In this document: one piece after another, positions 1-7,957 of the stretch | How the letters are laid out: the number at the start of each line of letters is the position of its first letter | How positions within the stretch are numbered: the first letter of the stretch is position 1 | Assembly (NCBI RefSeq): GCF_003369795.1 | Contig: NZ_CP026730.1 | Location: forward strand, 4,641,001 to 4,705,000 | DNA: 64,000 nucleotides | DNA from: Streptomyces sp. CB09001 | Lineage (GTDB): Bacteria; Actinomycetota; Actinomycetes; Streptomycetales; Streptomycetaceae | Direction of reading: 5' to 3' | Notes under the pieces: generated by a model | Seen by the model: only the letters and a program-made list of their open reading frames with translations | Databases searched by the model: none | What the model was told of the DNA's origin: nothing | Made by a program: the position numbers and the translations under genes

Positions 1-857
1 CCGACTCCCCAGGTTCCCCGCGCAACAGGTGGTCCGACCTGGACCGGCCGCCCCTCAGCAGCACGGCCCTGCGCCGGGGCCTGGTGCGGGACGGAGGCCT
101 GTGGCGGCAGGTGGACGTCGTGCAGCGCACCGGCTCCACCAACTCCGACCTCGTGGCCCGGGCCGCCGAGGGCGACCTGGCGGAGGGGGTCGTCCTCGTC
201 GCCGAGGAGCAGAGCGCCGCGCGGGGGCGGCTCGACCGGCAGTGGACGGCGCCCGCCCGCTCCGGGCTGTTCTTCTCCGTGCTGCTGCGGCCCGCCGAGG
301 TCCCCGTGACCCGCTGGGGCTGGCTGCCGCTGCTCACCGGCGTCGCCGTGGCGACCGGACTGTCCCGGGTGGCCGGGGTCGACACCGCCCTGAAGTGGCC
401 CAACGACCTGCTGGTGACCGTCGGCGACGAGGAGCGCAAGGCCGGTGGCATCCTCGCCGAGCGGGCCGGGGACGACGGCGTCGTCATCGGCGTCGGCATC
501 AACGTCTCGCTCCGTGCCGAGGAACTGCCGGTCCCGCGGGCCGGGTCGCTGGCGCTGGCCGGGGCCGTGAACACCGACCGGGACCCGCTGCTGCGCGGCG
601 TGCTGCGGTCGCTGGAGGACTGGTACGGGCGCTGGCGCGGGGCGGGCGGCGACCCGGCGGCCAGCGGGCTCCAGGAGACGTACGCGGCGGGCTGCGCGAC
701 GCTCGGGCGCATGGTGCGGGCGGAGCTGCCGGGGGACCGGTCGCTCGTGGGGGAGGCGGTGGCCGTGGACGGCGACGGGCGGCTGGTCCTTGCGACCGAG
801 GCGGGGGTGCAGGAGCCGGTGGGCGCCGGGGACATCGTGCACCTGCGGTTGGCGTGA
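1..857 (+). CDS. birA: Biotin--[acetyl-CoA carboxylase] ligase, 5'-truncated by window edge
   Basis: Biotin protein ligase, which activates biotin to biotinyl-AMP and transfers it to the biotin carrier domain of acyl-CoA carboxylases in the cytoplasm. The reading frame is open from base 3, so the true start lies left of the window; 284 codons are visible. The family motifs are RTGSTNSDL (substrate entry), ARGRLDRQW (the biotinyl-AMP loop, GRGRxxRxW in relatives), LKWPNDLL and KAGGILAE. The residues before RTGSTN read like the usual Streptomyces N-terminus and show no helix-turn-helix, so this is probably the non-regulatory class of BirA. A GTG at base 82-84 lies inside conserved coding sequence and is not taken as the start. 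The cyclase gene follows 115 bp downstream on the same strand. Confidence 0.93.
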   Translation, partial: DSPGSPRNRWSDLDRPPLSSTALRRGLVRDGGLWRQVDVVQRTGSTNSDLVARAAEGDLAEGVVLVAEEQSAARGRLDRQWTAPARSGLFFSVLLRPAEVPVTRWGWLPLLTGVAVATGLSRVAGVDTALKWPNDLLVTVGDEERKAGGILAERAGDDGVVIGVGINVSLRAEELPVPRAGSLALAGAVNTDRDPLLRGVLRSLEDWYGRWRGAGGDPAASGLQETYAAGCATLGRMVRAELPGDRSLVGEAVAVDGDGRLVLATEAGVQEPVGAGDIVHLRLA

Positions 858-972
858 GCGCGGCCCCGGGGCACTCTCGGAGTGCGGACCGCACGGGAGT
901 GAGCTGGGGCACACCTGACGTAAAGTTGGGGCCGGTCGAACCTGACCGCGGCAGATCGGAAAGGCAGCAGGC

Positions 973-2115
973 GTGACCGTCGACGACACCGGTTCCGGCG
1001 CGGACGGGGACGGCCGGGTGGACCCCGAGCCCGCCCCGGACTCCGCCGACCCCGGCGAGGACCCGCTCGCGCTGCGCCTCGAAGGGCTCATCCTGGGCGC
1101 CGAGCGCCGCTACACCCCCTTCCAGGCCGCCCGCAGCGCGGGCGTCTCCATGGAACTGGCCTCCCGCTTCTGGCGGGCCATGGGCTTCGCCGACATCGGC
1201 CAGGCCAAGGCGCTCACCGAGGCCGACGTCCTCGCCCTGCGGCGACTGGCCGGTCTGGTGGAGGCGGGACTGCTCAGCGAGGCGATGGCCGTCCAGGTCG
1301 CCCGGTCCACGGGGCAGACCACCGCCCGGTTGGCCGAGTGGCAGATCGACTCCTTCCTGGAGGGCCTGACCGAGCCCCCGGAGCCGGGGATGACGCGCAC
1401 CGAGGTGACGTACCCCATCGTCGAGCTGCTCCTGCCCGAGCTGCAGGAGTTCCTCGTCTACGTCTGGCGGCGCCAGCTCGCCGCCTCGGCCGGCCGGGTC
1501 ATCCAGGCCGGGGACGACGAGGAGATGGTGGACCGGCGGCTCGCCGTCGGCTTCGCGGACCTGGTCGGGTTCACGCGGCTGACCCGGCGGATGGAGGAGG
1601 AGGAGCTGGGCGAGCTGGTCGAGGCCTTCGAGACCACCTCCGCCGACCTGGTGGCCGCGCGCGGCGGACGGCTGGTCAAGACCCTCGGCGACGAGGTGCT
1701 CTACGCCGCCGACGACGCCGGTACGGCCGCCGAGATCGCGCTGCTCCTCGTCGAGACGATGGCGCACGACGAGACCATGCCGGAACTGCGCGTCGGCATC
1801 GCCTTCGGCACGGTCACCACCCGGATGGGCGACGTCTTCGGCACCACCGTCAACCTGGCCTCCCGGCTCACCTCGATAGCCCCCAAGGACGCGGTCCTCG
1901 TCGACACCGCCTTCGCGGAGGAGCTGATCCGTACCCGGGACGCCCCCGCCTCGGAAGCCGCGGCAGCGGAGGAGGCCGCCGCGGCGGAGAAGGAGGGCGA
2001 GGAGCCGCCGGTGTACCGCTTCGCACTCCAGCCGATGTGGCAGCGGCCGGTACGCGGACTCGGCGTGGTCGAGCCGTGGCTGCTCACCCGCCGGGACGGC
2101 GGCGGGGAGTCGTAG
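973..2115 (+). CDS. cya: Class III adenylate cyclase
   Basis: Makes cAMP from ATP. The 380-residue cytosolic protein has a low-complexity acidic N-terminus, an adenylate-cyclase regulatory-type helical region at about 35-135 and a class III catalytic domain at about 185-315. Metal-binding aspartates are Asp196 (FADLVGF) and Asp240 (KTLGDEV). Lys236 and Asp287 fit the adenine-specifying pair, and Asn294 and Arg298 in TVNLASR fit the transition-state pair, so ATP is the likely substrate. The GTG start is preceded by GGAAAGGCAG. It has no membrane segments, unlike many mycobacterial cyclases. Its position next to birA matches the single cya gene of S. coelicolor, known there to affect germination. 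An acidic Ala/Glu-rich tail follows the catalytic domain. Confidence 0.92.
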   Translation: MTVDDTGSGADGDGRVDPEPAPDSADPGEDPLALRLEGLILGAERRYTPFQAARSAGVSMELASRFWRAMGFADIGQAKALTEADVLALRRLAGLVEAGLLSEAMAVQVARSTGQTTARLAEWQIDSFLEGLTEPPEPGMTRTEVTYPIVELLLPELQEFLVYVWRRQLAASAGRVIQAGDDEEMVDRRLAVGFADLVGFTRLTRRMEEEELGELVEAFETTSADLVAARGGRLVKTLGDEVLYAADDAGTAAEIALLLVETMAHDETMPELRVGIAFGTVTTRMGDVFGTTVNLASRLTSIAPKDAVLVDTAFAEELIRTRDAPASEAAAAEEAAAAEKEGEEPPVYRFALQPMWQRPVRGLGVVEPWLLTRRDGGGES

Positions 2116-2146
2116 GCCGCGGCCGTAGGTCGTCGTAGGGCGCGGC
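2114..2146. terminator. Possible stem-loop between convergent genes
   Basis: GGCCGCG at 2114-2120 pairs with CGCGGCC at 2140-2146 across a 19-nt loop. It lies between cya and the convergent gene that ends at 2156. The loop is long and there is no U-run, so this is a weak candidate. Confidence 0.35.
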
Positions 2147-2155
2147 CTTCGTCCG

Positions 2156-2812
2156 TCAGCCGCGGAGCAGGTCCACGCAGAGGCCGATGACCGGCACACA
2201 CAGGCCGGGGTCCTCGGGTTCCGGCTCCGGATCGGACGTCGGTGGCGTGCCGCGGTCCGGTGGCGGCGCGGGACGGTCGGACCGCGACGGCTGGGGTGTC
2301 GGTGTCCCTCGGGCGGGAGCCCGGTCGCCGGTGTGTTCTCCCGGTTCCCGTCTCCCTTCCCTGTCTCCCTCCCCCGGCCTCCGGGTGTCGGGGACGCCCG
2401 GGGTGCGCACGGTCGTTGCGGCGGGGAGCGGGACCGCCGGGCCGCTCGCGGAGGGGCCGGGCACGAGACCGGGTATGCGGCCCGGACCGGGGGAGCCGCT
2501 CAGGCCGCCCATGGCGGAGGTCGCGGAGGGACCGGCTCCGGGCGGCTCGCCGACGGTGGCCGCGGTGGCGGGGCCCGTCGCCCGGTCCGGGGCCGCGTGC
2601 CGGCCGCCGCCCTCCACGCGCGGTTCCGCCTCTGCGCCGAGGCCGCCGACGTCGCCGCCGGGTCCGGGCAGCAGGCGTACGGCGCTCAGGGTGCCCGCCG
2701 CCAGGGCGAGGCCGCCCACGGCCAGCAGCAGCTTGCGGGGACGGGGCCTGCGGTGCCGGCCGCGGCGGCCCCACGCGTACCGCGGCTCCGTCGGTGTGCC
2801 GGTCGTCGTCAT
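2156..2812 (-). CDS. Membrane-anchored Pro/Gly-rich hypothetical protein
   Basis: Unknown function; 218 residues from the chosen start. A basic N-terminus is followed by one hydrophobic segment at about residues 29-48 (KLLLAVGGLALAAGTLSAV), then a long Pro/Gly/Ser-rich, probably disordered extracytoplasmic region and a short C-terminus with two cysteines (GLCVPVIGLC) that could form a disulfide. The ATG at 2812 is chosen because GGGAGGGAT precedes it; an in-frame upstream start at 2908 would add 32 residues unlike a signal sequence. The low-complexity stretch makes many spurious frames on the opposite strand. It is divergent from the crotonase gene. Confidence 0.6.
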   Translation of the reverse strand: MTTTGTPTEPRYAWGRRGRHRRPRPRKLLLAVGGLALAAGTLSAVRLLPGPGGDVGGLGAEAEPRVEGGGRHAAPDRATGPATAATVGEPPGAGPSATSAMGGLSGSPGPGRIPGLVPGPSASGPAVPLPAATTVRTPGVPDTRRPGEGDREGRREPGEHTGDRAPARGTPTPQPSRSDRPAPPPDRGTPPTSDPEPEPEDPGLCVPVIGLCVDLLRG

Positions 2813-2996
2813 GATCCCTCCCCGGTGCGCACGCGCCCCCGCTGCGCCATGGCGGAGCGAGGCTACGGTCTGCCGTCGGTCGGGGTACGGCGGTCGGCCG
2901 TATGTCACTCGAACGGGTGCGCGGGGTCGGTCGGGGCCGGGCGTGCCCGGCCTTCCCCCGGGCGAGCCCGCCTGCGATGATCGGGCGGTCTACTTG

Positions 2997-3010
2997 TTAA
3001 CACGCGTTAA
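2997..3010. promoter_or_regulatory. Perfect inverted repeat TTAAC-N4-GTTAA
   Basis: TTAACACGCGTTAA is a perfect dyad that ends 12 bp before the crotonase start codon. It is AT-rich against very GC-rich surroundings and resembles operators bound by TetR-type regulators of acyl-CoA metabolism. The binding protein is not identifiable from this window. Confidence 0.5.
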
Positions 3011-3022
3011 CCGGAGGGTGTC

Positions 3023-3823
3023 ATGAGCGAGGAGCGGTTCGGAGAGTTCGTCCTGGTGCGGCGGCACGGGGACGGACATGTCGCGGAGCTCGCGCTCGAC
3101 CGGCCGAAGGCCATGAACGCCGTGTCGACCGCGATGGCCCGGTCCGTGAGCGCGGCCTGCGCGGCGCTGGGCGCGGACCGGAGCGTGCGGGTGGTGGTGC
3201 TGACCTCGACGCACGAGCGGGCGTTCTGCGTCGGGGCGGACCTGAAGGAGCGCAACTCCTTCACCGACGCCGATCTGCTGCGGCAGCGGCCGGTGACGCG
3301 CGGGGCGTACACCGCGGTGCTGGAGCTGCCGGTGCCGACGGTGGCGGCCGTGCACGGGTTCGCGCTGGGCGGCGGGTTCGAGCTGGCGCTGTCGTGCGAC
3401 GTGATCGTGGCCGACCCCACGGCCGTGGTGGGGCTGCCGGAGGTGTCGGTGGGTGTGATCCCGGGCGGCGGCGGTACGCAGTTGCTGCCGCGCCGGGTGG
3501 GCGCGGCGCGAGCGGCCGAGCTGGTGTTCACGGCACGGCGGGTGGCGGCCGAGGAGGCACGCGCGCTGGGGCTCGTGGACCAGCTGGTGGAGGAGGGCCG
3601 GGACCGGGAGGAGGCGCTGGAGCTGGCCTCCCGGATGGCCGCGAACTCGCCCGTGGGTCTGCGCGCGGCCAAGCGTGCGCTGCGCCTCGGCCACGGGCTG
3701 GATCTGCGCGCGGGACTCGAGGTCGAGGACGCGGCGTGGCGGTCGGTGGCGTTCTCGGGGGACCGCGCGGAGGGCGTGGCGGCGTTCAACGAGAAGCGGG
3801 CACCGCGGTGGCCGGGCGAGTGA
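3023..3823 (+). CDS. Enoyl-CoA hydratase/isomerase (crotonase) family protein
   Basis: Crotonase-fold enzyme of 266 residues, likely hydrating trans-2-enoyl-CoA in fatty or branched-chain acid breakdown. Both catalytic glutamates of true hydratases are present: the Glu in GGGFELA and the Glu 20 residues later in LPEVSVG. The oxyanion-hole glycines are in FALGGG and GVIPGGGG. CVGADLKER is the usual CoA-binding loop. The ATG is preceded by GGAGGGTG. It is transcribed alone, with a dyad operator just upstream that suggests repression relieved by an acyl-CoA. The exact substrate cannot be read from sequence. Confidence 0.88.
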   Translation: MSEERFGEFVLVRRHGDGHVAELALDRPKAMNAVSTAMARSVSAACAALGADRSVRVVVLTSTHERAFCVGADLKERNSFTDADLLRQRPVTRGAYTAVLELPVPTVAAVHGFALGGGFELALSCDVIVADPTAVVGLPEVSVGVIPGGGGTQLLPRRVGAARAAELVFTARRVAAEEARALGLVDQLVEEGRDREEALELASRMAANSPVGLRAAKRALRLGHGLDLRAGLEVEDAAWRSVAFSGDRAEGVAAFNEKRAPRWPGE

Positions 3824-3976
3824 GCCGACCGCGCGGGCGTGCGGACGGCTGAGCGGAAGGCCCGGACGAGCCCGCCGCCCACCCCGCCGGCGCCCGCCGG
3901 TCCTGCCGCCCCGGTTGAAAATCGCCCGGTTCGACCCGTTTGAGTAACGTTTCTTCGCGAATCTCCCTAGCCTGGA

Positions 3977-5128
3977 GTGATGGGTGACGACAGGCGGCTC
4001 GCGGCCGTGGTGGCGCTTGCGCAGGGGATGGCCGCCGCGCACAGTGCGCGTGAGGCGTGGCGGGCGGCGGCCGTCGGCGGGTGCCTGGCGCTGGGCGGCA
4101 GCTTCGCCGCGCTGTCGGTGTGGGAGCGGGAGCTGGGGCGGCTGCGGGTCCTCGTGAACGTCGGGCGGCGGGCCGAGGACGAGGAGGAGTTCCCGGAGGA
4201 CGAGTCCTACCCGGTGCACCAGTTCGCGGAGATCACCGAGTTCCTGCACGAGCGCTGGGCCGGCGGCGGTGAGCCCGACGCCTGGGTCGAGACGGCCGCG
4301 GGGCCCGCCGCCGGGCGTCCCGGGTACGTCCACCAGCGCGTCGCCGCCCTGCGTCGCCGGGGCCGCGGCTGCTGCGTGGTCGCGCCGATCGTGCTGCACG
4401 GGCGGGCGTGGGGCGAGCTGTACGTGGCCCGGCCCGTGGGGGAGCGGGTCTTCGAGCGGGGCGACGCCGACTTCGCCACCGTACTGGCCTCCGTCGTCGC
4501 CGCCGGGATCGCGCAGACCGAGCGGCTGGAAGAGGTCAGGCGGCTCGCCTACACCGACGCGCTCACCGGGCTGGCCAACCGCCGCGCGGTCGACACCGCG
4601 CTGGACGAGGCCGTGGAGCGGCACCGCGAGGAGGGTGTCGTCGTCAGCCTCGTCGTCTGCGACCTGAACGGCCTCAAGCGGGTGAACGACACGCACGGCC
4701 ACGCCGTCGGGGACCGGCTCCTGGAGCGGTTCGGGTCGGTGCTGTCGCTGTGCGGGGCGATGCTGCCGGGCGCGCTCGCCGCGCGGCTCGGCGGGGACGA
4801 GTTCTGTCTGCTCGCGGTCGGGCCGCCCGCCGACGCGGTGGTCAAGGCGGCCGACGAGCTGTGCCGCCGGGCGGCGGAGCTGGAGCTGGGGGACGGCGTG
4901 GCCTGCGGGGTCGCGTCCACCGAGGACCCGGTCGGGTCGGTGCGTTCCGCCCGTCGGCTGTTCCGGCTCGCGGACGCCGCCCAGTACCGCGCCAAGGCCG
5001 AGCGGGCGGCCGGGCCGGTCGTCGCGGGGCGCGAGGGGCCCGACGACCCCGTCGTACGGCTCGCGGACGAGCCCTCTCGGGAGGAGGACGGGGAGCGGAG
5101 GAGGTTCCGCGGCCGACACTCCCCGTGA
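3977..5128 (+). CDS. cdgE: GAF-GGDEF diguanylate cyclase-like protein
   Basis: Predicted c-di-GMP synthase of 383 residues: a GAF-like sensory region at about 15-185 and a GGDEF domain at about 195-345. The active-site signature GGDEF is intact at 272-276 (RLGGDEF), and DALTGLANRRA marks the domain start. No RxxD inhibitory site is seen five residues before GGDEF, so product feedback may be absent. There is no EAL domain and no membrane helix. It corresponds by neighbourhood to the S. coelicolor gene I recall as cdgE. The start is GTG 3977 or ATG 3980; the only SD-like bases (GGAG) touch the start, and TAGCCT at 3968-3973 could be a -10 box giving a nearly leaderless mRNA. Confidence 0.86.
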   Translation: MMGDDRRLAAVVALAQGMAAAHSAREAWRAAAVGGCLALGGSFAALSVWERELGRLRVLVNVGRRAEDEEEFPEDESYPVHQFAEITEFLHERWAGGGEPDAWVETAAGPAAGRPGYVHQRVAALRRRGRGCCVVAPIVLHGRAWGELYVARPVGERVFERGDADFATVLASVVAAGIAQTERLEEVRRLAYTDALTGLANRRAVDTALDEAVERHREEGVVVSLVVCDLNGLKRVNDTHGHAVGDRLLERFGSVLSLCGAMLPGALAARLGGDEFCLLAVGPPADAVVKAADELCRRAAELELGDGVACGVASTEDPVGSVRSARRLFRLADAAQYRAKAERAAGPVVAGREGPDDPVVRLADEPSREEDGERRRFRGRHSP

Positions 5129-5250
5129 CGCCGGCCCGGTGAGGAGATCACCAAGGGGTCCACCGGGAGGCCGGTAAGGGGCGCAGCCCGCTCGCATCCG
5201 TGACGCATCCCCTCGTGACATCATCGAATTCACTGCGTACGCTCCTGAAT

Positions 5251-6795
5251 ATGGATATGCACACTGTGGTGGTGGGGACGTCGGGGGTCACCGCGTCCGA
5301 CGTTCTCGCCGTGGCGCGCGCGGGCGCCCGGATCGAGCTTTCCGAGGAGGCGGTGGCGGCCCTCGCCGCGGCCCGCTCCATCGTGGAGGCACTGGCCGCC
5401 AAACCGGACCCCGTGTACGGCGTGAGCACCGGCTTCGGCGCCCTGGCGACCCGGCACATCAGCCCCGGCCTGCGCGCGCAGCTGCAGCGCAACATCGTCC
5501 GCTCGCACGCCGCCGGGATGGGCCCGCGCGTCGAGCGCGACGTGGTCCGCGCGCTGATGTTCCTGCGGCTGAAGACCGTCTGCTCCGGTCACACCGGCGT
5601 CCGCCCGGAGGTCGCGCAGACCATGGCCGACGTGCTCAACGCCGGGATCACCCCGGTCGTGCACGAGTACGGCTCGCTCGGCTGCTCCGGCGACCTCGCC
5701 CCGCTGTCGCACTGTGCGCTCACCCTCATGGGCGAGGGCGACGCCGAGGGCCCCGACGGCACCGTACGGCCGGCCGGTGAGCTGCTCGCCGCGCACGGGA
5801 TCACGCCGGTCGAGCTGCGCGAGAAGGAGGGCCTCGCCCTCCTCAACGGCACCGACGGCATGCTCGGCATGCTGGTGATGGCCCTCGCCGACCTCGACAC
5901 CCTCTACAAGAGCGCCGACATCACCGCCGCGCTGACCATGGAGGCCCTGCTCGGCACCGACCGCGTGCTCGCCCCCGAGCTGCACGCCATCCGCCCGCAC
6001 CCCGGGCAGGCCGCCAGCGCCGCCAACATGGCCGCCGTGCTCAAGGGATCCGGCCTGACCGGACACCACCAGGACGACGCCCCCCGCGTCCAGGACGCCT
6101 ACTCGGTGCGCTGCGCCCCGCAGGTCGCGGGCGCCGGGCGCGACACCATGGCCCACGCCGGCCTCGTCGCCGAGCGCGAGCTGGCCGCGGCCGTGGACAA
6201 CCCGGTCGTCCTGCCCGACGGCCGCGTGGAGTCCAACGGCAACTTCCACGGCGCCCCGGTCGCCTACGTCCTGGACTTCCTCGCCGTCGCCGTCGCCGAC
6301 CTCGGCTCCATCGCCGAGCGCCGCACCGACCGGCTCCTCGACAAGAACCGCAGCCACGGACTGCCGCCGTTCCTCGCCGACGACGCGGGCGTCGACTCCG
6401 GTCTGATGATCGCCCAGTACACCCAGGCGGCCCTGGTCGGCGAGCTGAAGCGGCTCGCCGTACCGGCCTCGGCGGACTCCATCCCGTCCTCCGCCATGCA
6501 GGAGGACCACGTGTCGATGGGCTGGTCGGCGGCGCGGAAGCTGCGCACCGCCGTCGACAACCTGGCCCGCGTCATCGCCGTCGAGCTGTACGCCGCCACC
6601 CGCGCGATCCAGCTCCGCGAGGGCCTGACCCCGGCGCCCGCGTCGCAGGCCGTCATCGACGCCGTGCGGGCGGCGGGAGTGGAGGGGCCGGGCCCGGACC
6701 GCTACCTGGCGCCCGACCTCGCCGCGGCGGACGCGTTCGTGCGCGCCGGGCACCTGGTCGCGGCGGCGGAGACCGTCACGGGGCCGCTGCGCTAG
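5251..6795 (+). CDS. hutH: Histidine ammonia-lyase
   Basis: First step of histidine catabolism: L-histidine to urocanate plus ammonia. The protein has 514 residues from ATG 5251, which is the length and N-terminus (MDMHTVVVGT) of the characterised Streptomyces enzyme; an in-frame ATG 51 bp upstream is rejected. The self-formed MIO electrophile comes from Cys145-Ser146-Gly147 in GSLGCSGDLAPL, with Cys where most relatives have Ala. Tyr56 in YGVSTGFG and QEDHVSMG near residue 420 are the other active-site signatures. No other hut gene is adjacent, as expected in Streptomyces where hut genes are scattered. A strong terminator follows at once. Confidence 0.97.
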   Translation: MDMHTVVVGTSGVTASDVLAVARAGARIELSEEAVAALAAARSIVEALAAKPDPVYGVSTGFGALATRHISPGLRAQLQRNIVRSHAAGMGPRVERDVVRALMFLRLKTVCSGHTGVRPEVAQTMADVLNAGITPVVHEYGSLGCSGDLAPLSHCALTLMGEGDAEGPDGTVRPAGELLAAHGITPVELREKEGLALLNGTDGMLGMLVMALADLDTLYKSADITAALTMEALLGTDRVLAPELHAIRPHPGQAASAANMAAVLKGSGLTGHHQDDAPRVQDAYSVRCAPQVAGAGRDTMAHAGLVAERELAAAVDNPVVLPDGRVESNGNFHGAPVAYVLDFLAVAVADLGSIAERRTDRLLDKNRSHGLPPFLADDAGVDSGLMIAQYTQAALVGELKRLAVPASADSIPSSAMQEDHVSMGWSAARKLRTAVDNLARVIAVELYAATRAIQLREGLTPAPASQAVIDAVRAAGVEGPGPDRYLAPDLAAADAFVRAGHLVAAAETVTGPLR

Positions 6796-6810
6796 CGGGC
6801 GGCCGTGACA

Positions 6811-6851
6811 GGTCCGAGGGGGCCCGGCGCGGTGCCGGGCCCCCTCGGACC
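6811..6851. terminator. Strong 18-bp hairpin between convergent genes
   Basis: A perfect 18-bp stem (6811-6828 with 6834-6851) closes on the 5-nt loop GCGGT. It lies 16 bp after the hutH stop and faces the convergent small gene, so it probably works in both directions despite lacking a U-run. Confidence 0.85.
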
Positions 6852-6934
6852 GTCTCCGGGCGCACCGGACGGCCCGGCAGATCTTCCAAGGGGCCTTCCG
6901 GAGGTCAAGAAAGCCAAAATAACGTCAAGTTCTC

Positions 6935-7264
6935 TCAAAGGCCCAGGCGTTCCCGGCGGACCGAGTAGCCCACGAAGCCGGCGCCCAGGCCGAGGCAGAG
7001 GGCACCGCCGACGACGTACGGGGTGCTGTCGAAGCTGCCGGTGTCGGCCAGCCGGGTGGTGCCCTCGCCGGTGGCCGCCGTGTCCGTGGACGCGTCGGCG
7101 GAGGCGGCTCTTGCCTGGGCCGTGACCTGCGGAGACGGGGTCGCGGCGGCGGATTCGAGCACAGGTGTCTCGGGTGTCGCGTTCGCCGACGGGACGAACC
7201 ACAGGGCACAGAGCAGGCCGCCCGCGGCGGCGGCGGTCAGCAACGAACGGCGAGCGGATGACAC
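6935..7264 (-). CDS. Small secreted LAXTG sortase-substrate surface protein
   Basis: A 109-residue predicted cell-wall protein. It has a signal peptide at 1-30 (basic MSSARR, hydrophobic core, cleavage near ANA), a short Ala/Thr/Ser-rich middle, then a complete sorting signal: LADTG, a hydrophobic segment (VVGGALCLGLGAGFVGY) and a basic tail RRERLGL. LAXTG is the motif used by class E sortases in Streptomyces, for example for the long chaplins. The middle is only about 40 residues, so it may be a spacer or small surface peptide. The start is GTG 7264 with AAGGGGAT nine bases upstream. It is divergent from the acidic protein gene at 7374; function unknown. Confidence 0.75.
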   Translation of the reverse strand: MSSARRSLLTAAAAGGLLCALWFVPSANATPETPVLESAAATPSPQVTAQARAASADASTDTAATGEGTTRLADTGSFDSTPYVVGGALCLGLGAGFVGYSVRRERLGL

Positions 7265-7373
7265 GGAATATCGATCCCCTTGTGGCGCTGGCGAATTGGC
7301 CGTGTGGGCAGATGTTAGTGAAAGGCGCGGGTCACAGGAAAGTCACGGGAGCGGTCGGCCTTACGCTCCGGGC

Positions 7374-7727
7374 ATGAGCACTCCAGAGACATCACGGTTT
7401 GTACGTATTCGCGTCGAGCTGGTGCTAGAGATCGACGACGAGGAGGCCGTCACCGGGGCCGCCCTGCAGGCCCTCGCCGACGACACCGACCTGTCCGACG
7501 CGGAACGGGCCGACTCCGAGCGCGCTGTGACGGAGGACACCGCCGAGGCCCTGGCCCATCTGGTGGACCCGTTCGACCTGGTCAGCGTGGTGCCCGGGGT
7601 CGAGCTCCAGCAGGCCTCCTGGAGCAGTGAGCAGATCGACTACGACCCCGACTCGCCCGAGTGGGACCTCGACGAGGATGATGGCGGCGAGAACGACCCG
7701 GAAGACGAGGAAATGACGGTCGGCTGA
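7374..7727 (+). CDS. Acidic conserved hypothetical protein
   Basis: A 117-residue, very acidic cytosolic protein ending in a Asp/Glu-rich tail (EWDLDEDDGGENDPEDEE). No membrane segment or catalytic motif is seen. The predicted fold is mixed, with a strand-rich start (FVRIRVELVLEIDDEE) and a helix over ALQALADDTD. No SD precedes the ATG; TACGCT at 7362-7367 could be a -10 box giving a leaderless transcript. It looks like a family limited to Streptomyces and relatives; function unknown. A terminator follows 23 bp after the stop. Confidence 0.72.
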   Translation: MSTPETSRFVRIRVELVLEIDDEEAVTGAALQALADDTDLSDAERADSERAVTEDTAEALAHLVDPFDLVSVVPGVELQQASWSSEQIDYDPDSPEWDLDEDDGGENDPEDEEMTVG

Positions 7728-7749
7728 CGCGGTGTGGGGAAATTCCCGA

Positions 7750-7775
7750 CCCCGGGCGGCAACCGCCGCCCGGGG
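7750..7775 (+). terminator. Rho-independent terminator
   Basis: CCCCGGGCGGC (7750-7760) pairs perfectly with GCCGCCCGGGG (7765-7775) around the loop AACC and is followed by TTTCG. It closes the acidic-protein transcript before the L,D-transpeptidase gene. Confidence 0.85.
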
Positions 7776-7957
7776 TTTCGTCGTCTCACGGTGCGCACTG
7801 ACCGACACCTCTCCGCATGGCGTCCGCCCCCTGGGGCAAACGTGGTATGCCCCACACCCGTGAGCGATGTGGAACGGGACGAACCGGTCGTAGCGTTGAA
7901 AGTTATTGACGGGGTATCTCGGGGTTTCGGGAATCGGCAACGATGGAGAAGCGTGTG

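Noticed and set aside
499-2199. Long minus-strand frame over birA and cya
   Set aside because: Both genes on the plus strand have catalytic motifs; the antisense frame has none.
7871-7897. SigR-like GGAAC-N19-GTT before the L,D-transpeptidase gene
   Set aside because: One base and one spacing unit off consensus; too weak to list as a promoter.
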